Below are positions 1-6,570 of a stretch of 19,571 nucleotides of DNA, one piece after another. The stretch is taken from positions 1 through 19,571 of the forward strand of contig JANMAT010000212.1 of the NCBI GenBank assembly GCA_031359995.1, given 5' to 3'. Each line of letters starts with the position of its first letter. Position 1 is the first letter of the stretch. The DNA is from JANMAT01 sp031359995. GTDB taxonomy: Bacteria > Actinomycetota > Acidimicrobiia > Acidimicrobiales > Ilumatobacteraceae. Below the pieces are notes generated by a model, which was not told where the DNA came from, did no database searches, and saw only the letters and a list, made by a program, of their open reading frames with translations. Made by a program: the position numbers and the translations under genes.

Positions 1-1
1 G

Positions 2-715
2 AAGATGCAGACCGGCACCAACACCGCAGCACTCCGTTCGGCAGTCAAAGCCGCCGATGCGGCAAAAGACCGCTTCATCAGGGCCAACCTCCGGCTGGTG
101 GTCTCGATTGCCCGCCGCTATCCCCTCCCCCAGGGCATGGACCTGGGCGATCTCATCCAGGAAGGCAACCTGGGCCTCGAGCACGCGGTCGACAAGTTCG
201 ACTGGCGCCGCGGCTTCAAGTTCTCGACCTACGCCACCTTCTGGATCCGCCAGGCCATCGGCCGGGCGCTCGACCAGAAAGCCAGCTTGGTCCGCCTGCC
301 CGGCGACCGTTCGGCCAGCCTCCGGGCCGCCCTCCGTCAGGCCTCGGGTTCCGGTGAGGAGCTCGATGCCGAGAACGCACGGCTGCACCGTCTCGCCACC
401 CCCGTCTCGCTCGACCGCCAGGTCCGCGACGACGGCGACACCACCCTCGTCGACCTCCTCCCCAACGACGGCGGCACTCCGGAAGACGCGGTGATCGCCG
501 ACGTCGAGAGCCAGCTGCTCGACGACCTCCTGGGCACGCTCGATCAGCGGGCCCGCTACGCCGTCGAGGCCCGCTTCGGTCTCCTCGACGGGAACAAGCG
601 CTCCTTCCGTGAGGTTGGAGAAGACCTCGGGGTTACCGCCGAGGCCGCCCGACGGCTCGTGCAACGAGCCGTCGCCGGCCTCCGCGACGACGCCGCCAAG
701 ATCCTGGCCGCCTGA
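2..715 (+). CDS. RNA polymerase sigma-70 family factor, 5' end outside the window
   Basis: Sigma factor that directs RNA polymerase to promoters. The frame is open to the left edge and the protein begins just before region 2, so the N-terminus (region 1.2 and anything earlier) is very probably outside; the ATG at 5 is then an internal Met. Visible: region 2.1-2.4 (LRLVVSIARRYPLPQGMDLGDLIQEG, residues about 29-54 from ATG 5, given in part, then FSTYATFWIRQAIGRAL) and a C-terminal region 4 helix-turn-helix (SFREVGEDLGVTAEAARRLV). Between LVRLPGD and PVSLD there are only about 35 residues where RpoD-type factors usually have about 60, so region 3 looks shortened. The region 2 motif is of primary-like (group 1/2) type rather than ECF. 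Which alternative sigma it is cannot be told. Confidence 0.9.
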   Translation, partial: KMQTGTNTAALRSAVKAADAAKDRFIRANLRLVVSIARRYPLPQGMDLGDLIQEGNLGLEHAVDKFDWRRGFKFSTYATFWIRQAIGRALDQKASLVRLPGDRSASLRAALRQASGSGEELDAENARLHRLATPVSLDRQVRDDGDTTLVDLLPNDGGTPEDAVIADVESQLLDDLLGTLDQRARYAVEARFGLLDGNKRSFREVGEDLGVTAEAARRLVQRAVAGLRDDAAKILAA

Positions 716-788
716 CGGACATCCTCCCAGAGTCCGCCTGGTTCCAGGCCGACGTTCCCGGCATCCCCCCGCCGGTCGAGCGTCAGTT

Positions 789-823
789 GCTGCCGCAGCT
801 CGACCCCCCGGAGCTGCGGCAGC
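789..823 (+). terminator. Strong hairpin between sigma factor and DAHP synthase
   Basis: Perfect 13-bp inverted repeat, GCTGCCGCAGCTC (789-801) and GAGCTGCGGCAGC (811-823), with a 9-base C-rich loop. TTTT follows at 830-833, six bases after the stem, so it is not a textbook intrinsic terminator but is the best candidate to end the sigma factor transcript. It lies 83 bases before the DAHP synthase start, so an attenuator or 5'-leader role is also possible. Confidence 0.5.
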
Positions 824-890
824 GGCGCGTTTTCAGCCGGTCACCCACGGTGGGGATCGCTGATCCGCGTTGCGAGCGGTTGCCCAGTCG

Positions 891-897
891 GGGGAAG
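891..897 (+). promoter_or_regulatory. Ribosome binding site deciding the DAHP synthase start
   Basis: GGGGAAG lies 9 bases before the GTG at 907. The same frame is open further upstream to 787, but that stretch contains the 13-bp hairpin and codes for residues unlike the family; the family-like sequence (WSPTSW...PAEQQPEWP) starts just after GTG 907. Confidence 0.6.
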
Positions 898-906
898 CTT
901 CGGGAC

Positions 907-2268
907 GTGGCACACCCCTGGTCTCCGACGTCGTGGCGGTCGTTCCCCGCTGAGCAGCAACCCGAGTGGCCCGATGAGGGTGCCCTCGATCGGGCCCTGA
1001 AGCAGATCGCGACCTATCCCCCGTTGGTGTTCGCCGGCGAAGCCCGCTCGCTCATGACGTCGCTCGGGCACGTGGCCGCCGGCAACGCCTTCCTGCTGCA
1101 GGCGGGCGACTGCGCCGAGAGCTTCGAGTCGTTCTCGGCCAACGAGATCCGCGAGAAGCTGCGCGTCATCCTGCAGATGGCGGTCATCCTCACGTACTCG
1201 CTCGGCGTGCCCGTGGTGAAGGTCGGGCGCATCGCCGGCCAGTTCGCCAAGCCCCGCTCGTCGAACACCGAGACGGTGGGCGGCCGCGAGATCCCCAGCT
1301 TCCGCGGCTACATCGTGAACGACCCGGCCGCCACCGACGCCGGCCGCGTGCCCGACCCCGATCGGCTCGTGCAGGCCTACCACCAGTCGGCGTCCACGCT
1401 GAACCTGCTCCGGGCCTTCACCAAGGGCGGTTTCGCCGACCTGTCACGGGTGCACGCCTGGACGCAGGAGTTCGTGGCCACCAGTGGCGAAGGCGCCCGC
1501 TACGAGCAGCTGGCCAACGAGATCGAGCGGGCCCTGCACTTCATGCGGGCGTGCGGCATCGACCTGGAGGGCACGGCCCAACTGCACGAGGTCGACGTGT
1601 ACACGAGCCACGAGGCGCTGCTGCTGGGCTACGAGGAAGCGCTCACCCGGCAGGACTCGCTCACCGGCGGTTGGTACGACTGCTCGGCCCACATGCTCTG
1701 GGTCGGCGAGCGCACCCGCAATCTCGACGGCGCCCACGTCGAGTTCCTCCGCGGTGTGGGCAACCCCATCGGTTGCAAGATCGGGCCGACCACGTCGGCC
1801 GAGTTCGTGCTCGAGCTGTGCCAGGCCCTGAACCCGGCGCGCGTGCCCGGCCGCCTCACGCTCATCACGCGCATGGGCGCCGACAAGATCGAGGAGGGCC
1901 TGCGCCCGCTGCTGCGGGTCGTGAAGGAGTCGGGCCATCCGGTCGTGTGGTCGTGCGATCCGATGCACGGCAACACCTACACCGCCGCCGGCGGCCGCAA
2001 GACGCGCCACTTCGACGTCGTGTGCGCCGAGATGGCCGGGTTCGTGCGGGCGTGCCGGGCCGAGGACGTGTGGCCCGGCGGCATCCACGTGGAGCTCACC
2101 GGCGACCCCGTCACCGAATGCCTCGGCGGCGTGGAGGAGGTGCTCGACGAGCACCTCGACAACCGCTACGAGACGGTGTGCGACCCGCGTCTCAACGGCC
2201 GTCAGTCGATCGACCTCGCCTTCCGCCTCGCCGAGATGATGCGGGCCGACGGCGTCTCGATCGCCTGA
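907..2268 (+). CDS. aroG: Class II 3-deoxy-D-arabino-heptulosonate 7-phosphate (DAHP) synthase
   Basis: Condenses phosphoenolpyruvate and erythrose 4-phosphate to DAHP, the first committed step of the cytosolic shikimate pathway to aromatic amino acids. The 453-residue length is normal for class II (AroA-II). Metal ligands known from the Mycobacterium tuberculosis enzyme are all visible: Cys69 (QAGDCAESF), His354 (DPMHGNT), Glu396 (GGIHVELTG) and Asp426 (CDPRLNG); other family blocks are PVVKVGRIAGQFAKPRS and SHEALLLGYE. The N-terminus is about 15-18 residues shorter than the M. tuberculosis enzyme, whose extension takes part in allosteric feedback control, so regulation may be simpler here (inference). 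GTG start chosen from the ribosome site and family alignment. The rRNA methyltransferase follows after 7 bases, suggesting co-transcription. The symbol follows mycobacterial usage. Confidence 0.95.
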   Translation: MAHPWSPTSWRSFPAEQQPEWPDEGALDRALKQIATYPPLVFAGEARSLMTSLGHVAAGNAFLLQAGDCAESFESFSANEIREKLRVILQMAVILTYSLGVPVVKVGRIAGQFAKPRSSNTETVGGREIPSFRGYIVNDPAATDAGRVPDPDRLVQAYHQSASTLNLLRAFTKGGFADLSRVHAWTQEFVATSGEGARYEQLANEIERALHFMRACGIDLEGTAQLHEVDVYTSHEALLLGYEEALTRQDSLTGGWYDCSAHMLWVGERTRNLDGAHVEFLRGVGNPIGCKIGPTTSAEFVLELCQALNPARVPGRLTLITRMGADKIEEGLRPLLRVVKESGHPVVWSCDPMHGNTYTAAGGRKTRHFDVVCAEMAGFVRACRAEDVWPGGIHVELTGDPVTECLGGVEEVLDEHLDNRYETVCDPRLNGRQSIDLAFRLAEMMRADGVSIA

Positions 2269-2275
2269 TCGCCCG

Positions 2276-3091
2276 ATGACCACCGCGGGCCCGCCGTGGC
2301 GGTGCCCGGCCTGCGGTCTGCCGCTGCACGAAGACGCCTCGGGTGCCTGGTGCGACGCCGGCCACCGCGTCGACCGGGCCCGCGAGGGCTACCTGCACCT
2401 GTTGCCCGCCGGCCGGCTGAAGGGACGCGTCGCCGGCGACGCCCCCGAGATGCTGGCGGCCCGGCGCGCCGTGTTCGACGCCGGGCACTACCGCCCGGTG
2501 CACGAAGCCGTGGCCGCCGCGGTGCACGACCGACGGCCCCGCGCGGTGCTCGACGCCGGGTGCGGCGAGGGCACCTACCTGGACGCCGTCGATGCACCGG
2601 CGCGCCTCGGCATCGACATCGCCAAGGCCGGCATCCGCCTGGCCGCCCGCCGCTACCCCGACTGCCGCTTCGCCGTCGCCTCCAGCTTCCACCTCCCGCT
2701 CGCCGACGCCACCGTCGACACGGTCATGAGCGTGTTCGCCCCTCGGGCCTTCGCCGAGTTCACCCGCGTGCTGCGGCCGGGTGGCGTGGCCGTGCTGGCC
2801 TCGCCCGGCCCCGAGCACTTCGCCGGCATCACCGAGCTGATCTACGGCACGCCGCGGCGCCACGAGCAGCGCCCCCACACCGCCGACGATCCCGAACTGC
2901 CGAACGCACCGGTGCAGCGCGCCGAGGTGCGCTACGACCTCACGCTCACCTCACCGGCCGCGATGCGCGACCTCGTGCTCATGACGCCGTACTGGTGGAA
3001 GGCCACCGCCGAGCAGCAGGCCGCGCTGGCCGGCACGGCGTCGGTCACCACCACGATCGACATCGTCGTGACCGTCCACGAGCTCGGCTGA
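2276..3091 (+). CDS. rlmA: 23S rRNA (guanine-N1-)-methyltransferase, RlmA family
   Basis: SAM-dependent methyltransferase that modifies a guanine in helix 35 of 23S rRNA. Enterobacterial RlmA(I) methylates G745; Gram-positive RlmA(II)/TlrB types methylate G748 and can give tylosin resistance. Seen: N-terminal zinc finger Cys10, Cys13, Cys26, His30 in the same layout as E. coli RlmA; the family block REGYLHLLPAGR; GDAPEMLAARRAVFDAGHY; SAM motif I VLDAGCGEG (91-99); and a late LMTPYWWKA block matching the E. coli LLQMTPFAWRA region. At 271 residues it is full length. Which of the two guanines is the target cannot be read from sequence alone. It starts 7 bases after the DAHP synthase stop, so it is probably in the same transcript. 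Confidence 0.92.
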   Translation: MTTAGPPWRCPACGLPLHEDASGAWCDAGHRVDRAREGYLHLLPAGRLKGRVAGDAPEMLAARRAVFDAGHYRPVHEAVAAAVHDRRPRAVLDAGCGEGTYLDAVDAPARLGIDIAKAGIRLAARRYPDCRFAVASSFHLPLADATVDTVMSVFAPRAFAEFTRVLRPGGVAVLASPGPEHFAGITELIYGTPRRHEQRPHTADDPELPNAPVQRAEVRYDLTLTSPAAMRDLVLMTPYWWKATAEQQAALAGTASVTTTIDIVVTVHELG

Positions 3092-3097
3092 GAAACT

Positions 3098-3120
3098 CTG
3101 TCACAGCCCTCGGGCACCAT
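3098..3120 (+). promoter_or_regulatory. Putative leaderless promoter, DNA-damage (RecA-NDp/PafBC) like
   Basis: CTGTCACAG (3098-3106), 8 bases, CACCAT (3115-3120), 7 bases, then ATG 3128. The geometry is identical to the two copies at the right edge (19338 and 19499), including the AAC[T/C]C-type bases before the element. The -10-like hexamer is weaker here (CACCAT instead of TACGGT). A start point about 7 bases after the hexamer would give a leaderless mRNA. Confidence 0.45.
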
Positions 3121-3127
3121 CGGGACC

Positions 3128-3391
3128 ATGAGCGCACCGATCATCATCCTCGACCCCACCGACCCCGACGTGTTCCACACCGACCCCACGTGTGAGGGGC
3201 TGCACCAGCTGCTCGTGCGGGCCGAACACGCCCGCGGCCACGCCGTCGCCGACGTCGACACCCTGGTCGACCAGGCCCAGGCCGACGGCCTGCTCGTGCT
3301 CGACGGCGTGGCGGCCGGGCTGCGCTACTGCCGCCCGTGCCGGGAGCACGCCATGGCCGCCCGGCGCCACCTGCTGCCCCTCGCCGCCTGA
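3128..3391 (+). CDS. Small protein with Cys/His zinc-knuckle pattern, function unknown
   Basis: 87-residue protein I cannot assign to a named family. Potential metal ligands are visible: His17-X4-Cys22 near the N-terminus (VFHTDPTCEGL) and Cys68-X2-Cys71-X2-His74 near the C-terminus (RYCRPCREH). This H-x4-C...C-x2-C arrangement resembles the small knuckles seen in Ada-like metal-binding segments, which is inference from pattern only. No signal peptide or membrane segment. The start is set by the ATG 7 bases behind a -10-like hexamer, with no ribosome site, so translation is probably leaderless. It lies 36 bases after rlmA but appears to have its own damage-type promoter. A hairpin follows directly after the stop. 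Coding status is supported by the conserved-looking Cys/His spacing and the sense-strand codon pattern. Confidence 0.75.
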   Translation: MSAPIIILDPTDPDVFHTDPTCEGLHQLLVRAEHARGHAVADVDTLVDQAQADGLLVLDGVAAGLRYCRPCREHAMAARRHLLPLAA

Positions 3392-3393
3392 CC

Positions 3394-3411
3394 GTGGGCG
3401 TCGCCGCCCAC
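3394..3411 (+). terminator. Hairpin after the zinc-knuckle gene
   Basis: GTGGGCG (3394-3400), 4-base loop TCGC, CGCCCAC (3405-3411): perfect 7-bp stem starting two bases behind the stop codon. No T-run follows, so termination is only probable. Confidence 0.4.
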
Positions 3412-3453
3412 CGCATCGTGCCCCGGTCCTGGCTGGTCATTGGTCCCTACAAG

Positions 3454-3459
3454 TAACCT
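3454..3459 (+). promoter_or_regulatory. -10-like element, leaderless start of the MFS gene
   Basis: TAACCT followed by 6 bases and ATG 3466; there is no ribosome binding site. It has the TAnnnT form seen before other genes in this window. No convincing -35 hexamer is visible. Confidence 0.4.
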
Positions 3460-3465
3460 GCGGCC

Positions 3466-4878
3466 ATGGCCGACGCCTCGACCCCCGGACGCGCCGGCGG
3501 GCGGTCCCGTTCGTCGCAGCTCCTGCTGCTCGTGGCCCTCTACGGGCTGTTCAGCACGAACTTCAACGTCAGCATCCTGGCCATCGTCATCCCGCGCCTC
3601 GTCACCGACTTCCGTGCCCCGCCGTCCACGGTGTCCTGGCTCGTGGTCGGCCCCACGCTGGCCTACGCCGTGCTCGGCCCCACCGCCGGCAAGCTCGGCG
3701 ACCTCTACGGCCGCCGGCGGGTGTACCTGATCGGCCTCACCGGCTGCTGCCTGTTCGCCGGGTGCACGGCGGCGGCACCCACCGCGCTCACCGCCATCCT
3801 GTTCCGCACCGCCAGCGCCGTGTTCGGCCAGTCGACCGCCCCCACCGGCATGGCCATCATCAGCGAGGTGTTCCCGTCCGGGCAGCGCGTCAAGGCGCTG
3901 GGCTACTGGGGTCTCGTCATGGCCGGTGGGCCCGTGCTCGGCATGGTCGCCGGCGGCCCCGTCATCGACCACCTCGGCTGGCGCTGGATCTTCATCGCCC
4001 AGGTGCCGCTCACCATCGCTGCGTTCGTTCTGGCGTTCCGCGTGCTGCCCCAGTCGAAGCGGCTGCCCGACGTGCACTTCGACGTGATCGGCACGGTGCT
4101 GCTCGCCTTCGCCGCGTTCTCGATGCTGTTCGCCGTGAACCGCGGGCCGCTCTGGGGGTGGGCCCACCCGGTGGTGCTGTCGTTGCTGATCCTGGGGCCC
4201 CTGGCCACCGTGGGCTTCGTGCGCTACGAGCGCCGGGCCACCCATCCGCTCCTGCCGCTGCACTACTTCCGCAACCCCGCCTTCACCATCCCGATGGTGG
4301 CCCAGTCGCTGTGCCAGGTCGCGTACCAGGGCGGCTTCGTGCTGATCCCGCTGATGCTGTCGCAGCTGTACGGCTACCGCGCCACCCACATCAGCCTGCT
4401 CACCATCGGGCGCCCGCTGCTGTGGGGCCTGGCCGGCCCCTTGTCGGCATGGCTCGTGGTGCGCTCCGGCAGCCGTCGCATCGTGATGACCGGCGTGACG
4501 CTGAACGTGTTGGCGTGTCTGGCCCTCACGCGCATCGGGCTGGGCACCTCGCAGGCCGAGATCGTGCTCCTGCTCGGCTTCGCCGGTGTTGGCGTCGGCA
4601 TCATCGTGGCACCGCTGATGGCCATGCTGACCACGTCGGTGGCGCCGCGCGACCTCGGGGTCGCCGCCGCCACCAGTCAGATGATGATGCAGATCGGTTC
4701 GGCCACCGGCGTGCAGCTCATGCAGACCATCCAGGTCTCACGCCTCGCCCGCGACGGCATCGCCGGCTCGTACCACGCCGCATTCGTGGCCGGCGCGGTC
4801 GTCGCCGCGTTCGCCATCTTCGCCGCGGTGCGCATCCGCGAGCCGCAGCGCGACCCCCAGCTCGCAAGCGTCGCCTGA
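3466..4878 (+). CDS. MFS transporter, DHA2-like drug:proton antiporter
   Basis: Integral membrane exporter of the major facilitator superfamily, probably driven by proton antiport; substrate unknown. 470 residues, rich in hydrophobic helices throughout; length and pattern fit the 12-14 helix EmrB/QacA (DHA2) group. Motif A in the loop after helix 2 is visible as GKLGDLYGRRR (75-85). The RTASAVFGQSTAPTGMAII segment resembles the motif-B helix with its arginine, and LVMAGGPVLGMVAGGPVI is a motif-C-like antiporter stretch. Helix 1 begins about residue 18. The ATG is 6 bases behind a -10-like TAACCT, so the start is taken as leaderless. It converges with the DUF35 gene, separated by 41 bases that hold a small hairpin. 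No regulator gene is next to it. Confidence 0.9.
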   Translation: MADASTPGRAGGRSRSSQLLLLVALYGLFSTNFNVSILAIVIPRLVTDFRAPPSTVSWLVVGPTLAYAVLGPTAGKLGDLYGRRRVYLIGLTGCCLFAGCTAAAPTALTAILFRTASAVFGQSTAPTGMAIISEVFPSGQRVKALGYWGLVMAGGPVLGMVAGGPVIDHLGWRWIFIAQVPLTIAAFVLAFRVLPQSKRLPDVHFDVIGTVLLAFAAFSMLFAVNRGPLWGWAHPVVLSLLILGPLATVGFVRYERRATHPLLPLHYFRNPAFTIPMVAQSLCQVAYQGGFVLIPLMLSQLYGYRATHISLLTIGRPLLWGLAGPLSAWLVVRSGSRRIVMTGVTLNVLACLALTRIGLGTSQAEIVLLLGFAGVGVGIIVAPLMAMLTTSVAPRDLGVAAATSQMMMQIGSATGVQLMQTIQVSRLARDGIAGSYHAAFVAGAVVAAFAIFAAVRIREPQRDPQLASVA

Positions 4879-4889
4879 GGTCGACGATG

Positions 4890-4905
4890 CCGGCGTCAGC
4901 GCCGG
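4890..4905. terminator. Small hairpin between convergent genes
   Basis: CCGGCG (4890-4895), loop TCAG, CGCCGG (4900-4905): a 6-bp GC stem in the 41-base gap between the MFS and DUF35 stops. It could serve both directions. No T-run. Confidence 0.35.
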
Positions 4906-4919
4906 GGCAGCTTCGGGCT

Positions 4920-5351
4920 TCACGCGAGGAGGCGGCACGTCGGCAGGGCCACCGCGTCGCTGATCCGCTCGAACTCGACCCGTACCCGATCGCCGATGCG
5001 CAGGGCGTCGTTGGCCACGGCGACGACGTGGGTGAGGAAGCGCACCCCCTCGTCGAGGTCGACCTGCGCGACGTTGTAGGGCACCGCCGACGCGAACCCG
5101 GGATGGAAGACCTGGTGGATGATCGTGAACGTGTAGACGGTGCCGAGCCCGGCCGAGGCCTCCCACCGCACGTCGTCGCTCAGGCAGTCGATGCAGCGCA
5201 CCCGCACCGGCCACATCCACTGCCCGCACGTGGCGCAGTGCTGCAGCATGAGCTCGCCCCGAACCGTGCCGTCGAAGAACGGCTGGCTGTGGGCGTCGGG
5301 GACCGGCAGCGGCCTGTCGTAGGCCAGCTCGATCGGCGCGTCGTCGCTCAT
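4920..5351 (-). CDS. DUF35 OB-fold protein with zinc ribbon, partner of the thiolase-like protein
   Basis: 143-residue acyl-CoA-associated OB-fold protein. An N-terminal rubredoxin-like zinc ribbon is visible: Cys39-X2-Cys42 and Cys53-X2-Cys56 (LQHCATCGQW, VRCIDCLS), preceded by the family phrase SQPFFDG, followed by the OB-fold strand GLGTVYTFTIIHQVF. DUF35 proteins typically bind thiolase-fold proteins; in steroid degradation a DUF35 domain pairs with the aldolase Ltp2. The start is the ATG at 5351, which overlaps the thiolase stop as ATGA, so the two are translationally coupled and probably form a complex. The frame is open further upstream, but that part lies inside the thiolase gene and is not family-like. 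Confidence 0.92.
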   Translation of the reverse strand: MSDDAPIELAYDRPLPVPDAHSQPFFDGTVRGELMLQHCATCGQWMWPVRVRCIDCLSDDVRWEASAGLGTVYTFTIIHQVFHPGFASAVPYNVAQVDLDEGVRFLTHVVAVANDALRIGDRVRVEFERISDAVALPTCRLLA

Positions 5352-6511
5352 GGTGCGTGGGGGGACAGGATCATGGTCGAGTGGAAGTTGAGCACGCCGC
5401 CGTTGCCGCTCACCAGCACGAGATCGTGCTTGGCCACCTGGCGCTCGCCACCCTGTCCGCGGGCCTGGATCACGCCCTCCGACAACGGCGTGAAGCCCCA
5501 CATGTAGAACGACGAGAGCTGCCCCCCGCCGGTGTTGCACGGCAGCGAGCCACCCGGTTCGAGCTTGCCGTCGGACACGAACGCGCCGCCCTCGCCCTTG
5601 GCGCAGAACCCGTAGTCCTCCAGCGACACGAGCACGGTGTACGTGTAGCAGTCGTACAGCTCGAGCACGTCGAGGTCGGCCAACGTGATGCCGGCGGTGC
5701 GCAGGGCCTGGCGGCCCGATGTGGTGGCCCCGGTCTGCACGTGCGGATGACGGTCGGCGCGGCCGCTGTCACCCGGCGCGCACTGGCCCACGCCGTGCAC
5801 GTACACCGGTGGTTGGCGCAGCGAACGGGCCCGTTCGGGCGAGGTGACGATGACGGCGACGGCCCCGTTCGACACGAGGCAGCAGTCGTACAGGTGCAGC
5901 GGCTCGGCGATGAAGCGCGACGCCTGGTGATCGTCGAGCGTGAGCGGTGTGCGCATCTGCGCCTTGTCGTTCAGCGTCGCCCACTTGCGCTGAGCGACGG
6001 CGATGGCACCGAGCTGCTCGCTCGTGGTGCCGTACAGGTGCATGTGACGACGGGTGGCCAGCGCGTAGCCGGCGTTGGCCCCGTACATGCCGAGCGCGTT
6101 GGGCAGCCCCTGCATGCCTTCCATGGGCCGCTGCACCGTGTACGACGCGCCCGACGACCGCGCCGGCTGCAGCGGGGCATCGGCGTAGACCAGCACGATC
6201 ACCTCGGCCTGGCCCTGCTCGATGGCGGCGCCGGCCAGTTCGATCATGGTGGCGGGTGTGGAGCCGAACGCCGTCATGCTGCTCACCAGCGTCAGGTCGT
6301 AGAGGCCCAGGGCGTGCTGGAGCATCGGGTTCATCTCGGGGCTGCCGTTGGCGTGCACGATGAGCCCGTCGATGTCGTCCTTGGCCAGCCCGGCGTCGGC
6401 CAGCGCGAGCACGATCGCCTCGGCCGCGAAGCTCGTGGCCGTGCGCCCGTAGATCTTGCCCATCTCGGTGATGCCGAGACCGGCGATGGCCACGTGGTCG
6501 CGCACCGCCAT
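5348..6511 (-). CDS. Thiolase-fold protein lacking the catalytic Cys, Ltp2-like acyl-CoA aldolase candidate
   Basis: 387-residue thiolase-superfamily protein (SCP-x/lipid-transfer type). The N-terminal region where thiolases carry the nucleophilic cysteine reads LVSSMTAFGSTPATM (about 75-89), with no Cys, and the GHP-type histidine near the C-terminus is replaced (NTGGGQLSSFYMWG, 326-339). Tyr286 (in LYDCYTYT) and Tyr336 (in SSFYMWG) are 50 residues apart; from memory, the steroid side-chain aldolase Ltp2 uses two tyrosines with the same separation (294 and 344). With the coupled DUF35 gene this suggests retro-aldol cleavage of a beta-hydroxyacyl-CoA rather than thiolysis; the substrate is unknown. 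ATG 6511 was chosen; the codon before it is TTG. It diverges from the serine hydrolase gene across 59 bases. Confidence 0.88.
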   Translation of the reverse strand: MAVRDHVAIAGLGITEMGKIYGRTATSFAAEAIVLALADAGLAKDDIDGLIVHANGSPEMNPMLQHALGLYDLTLVSSMTAFGSTPATMIELAGAAIEQGQAEVIVLVYADAPLQPARSSGASYTVQRPMEGMQGLPNALGMYGANAGYALATRRHMHLYGTTSEQLGAIAVAQRKWATLNDKAQMRTPLTLDDHQASRFIAEPLHLYDCCLVSNGAVAVIVTSPERARSLRQPPVYVHGVGQCAPGDSGRADRHPHVQTGATTSGRQALRTAGITLADLDVLELYDCYTYTVLVSLEDYGFCAKGEGGAFVSDGKLEPGGSLPCNTGGGQLSSFYMWGFTPLSEGVIQARGQGGERQVAKHDLVLVSGNGGVLNFHSTMILSPHAP

Positions 6512-6557
6512 CAACCGACCGGTCCGGACAAGATGCCGCAGCGCACGATCGGCACCG

Positions 6558-6563
6558 TAGTGT
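6558..6563 (+). promoter_or_regulatory. -10-like element, leaderless start of the serine hydrolase
   Basis: TAGTGT followed by 7 bases and GTG 6571. No ribosome site precedes the GTG. The spacing matches that at 7437 and at the damage-type promoters. Confidence 0.45.
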
Positions 6564-6570
6564 CTGCCCC

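Noticed and set aside
3192..5507. 771-codon open frame on the plus strand
   Set aside because: It is an Arg/Pro/Ala/His-rich shadow that runs through the zinc-knuckle, MFS and DUF35 genes in a different frame or strand; GC-rich DNA gives such frames freely.
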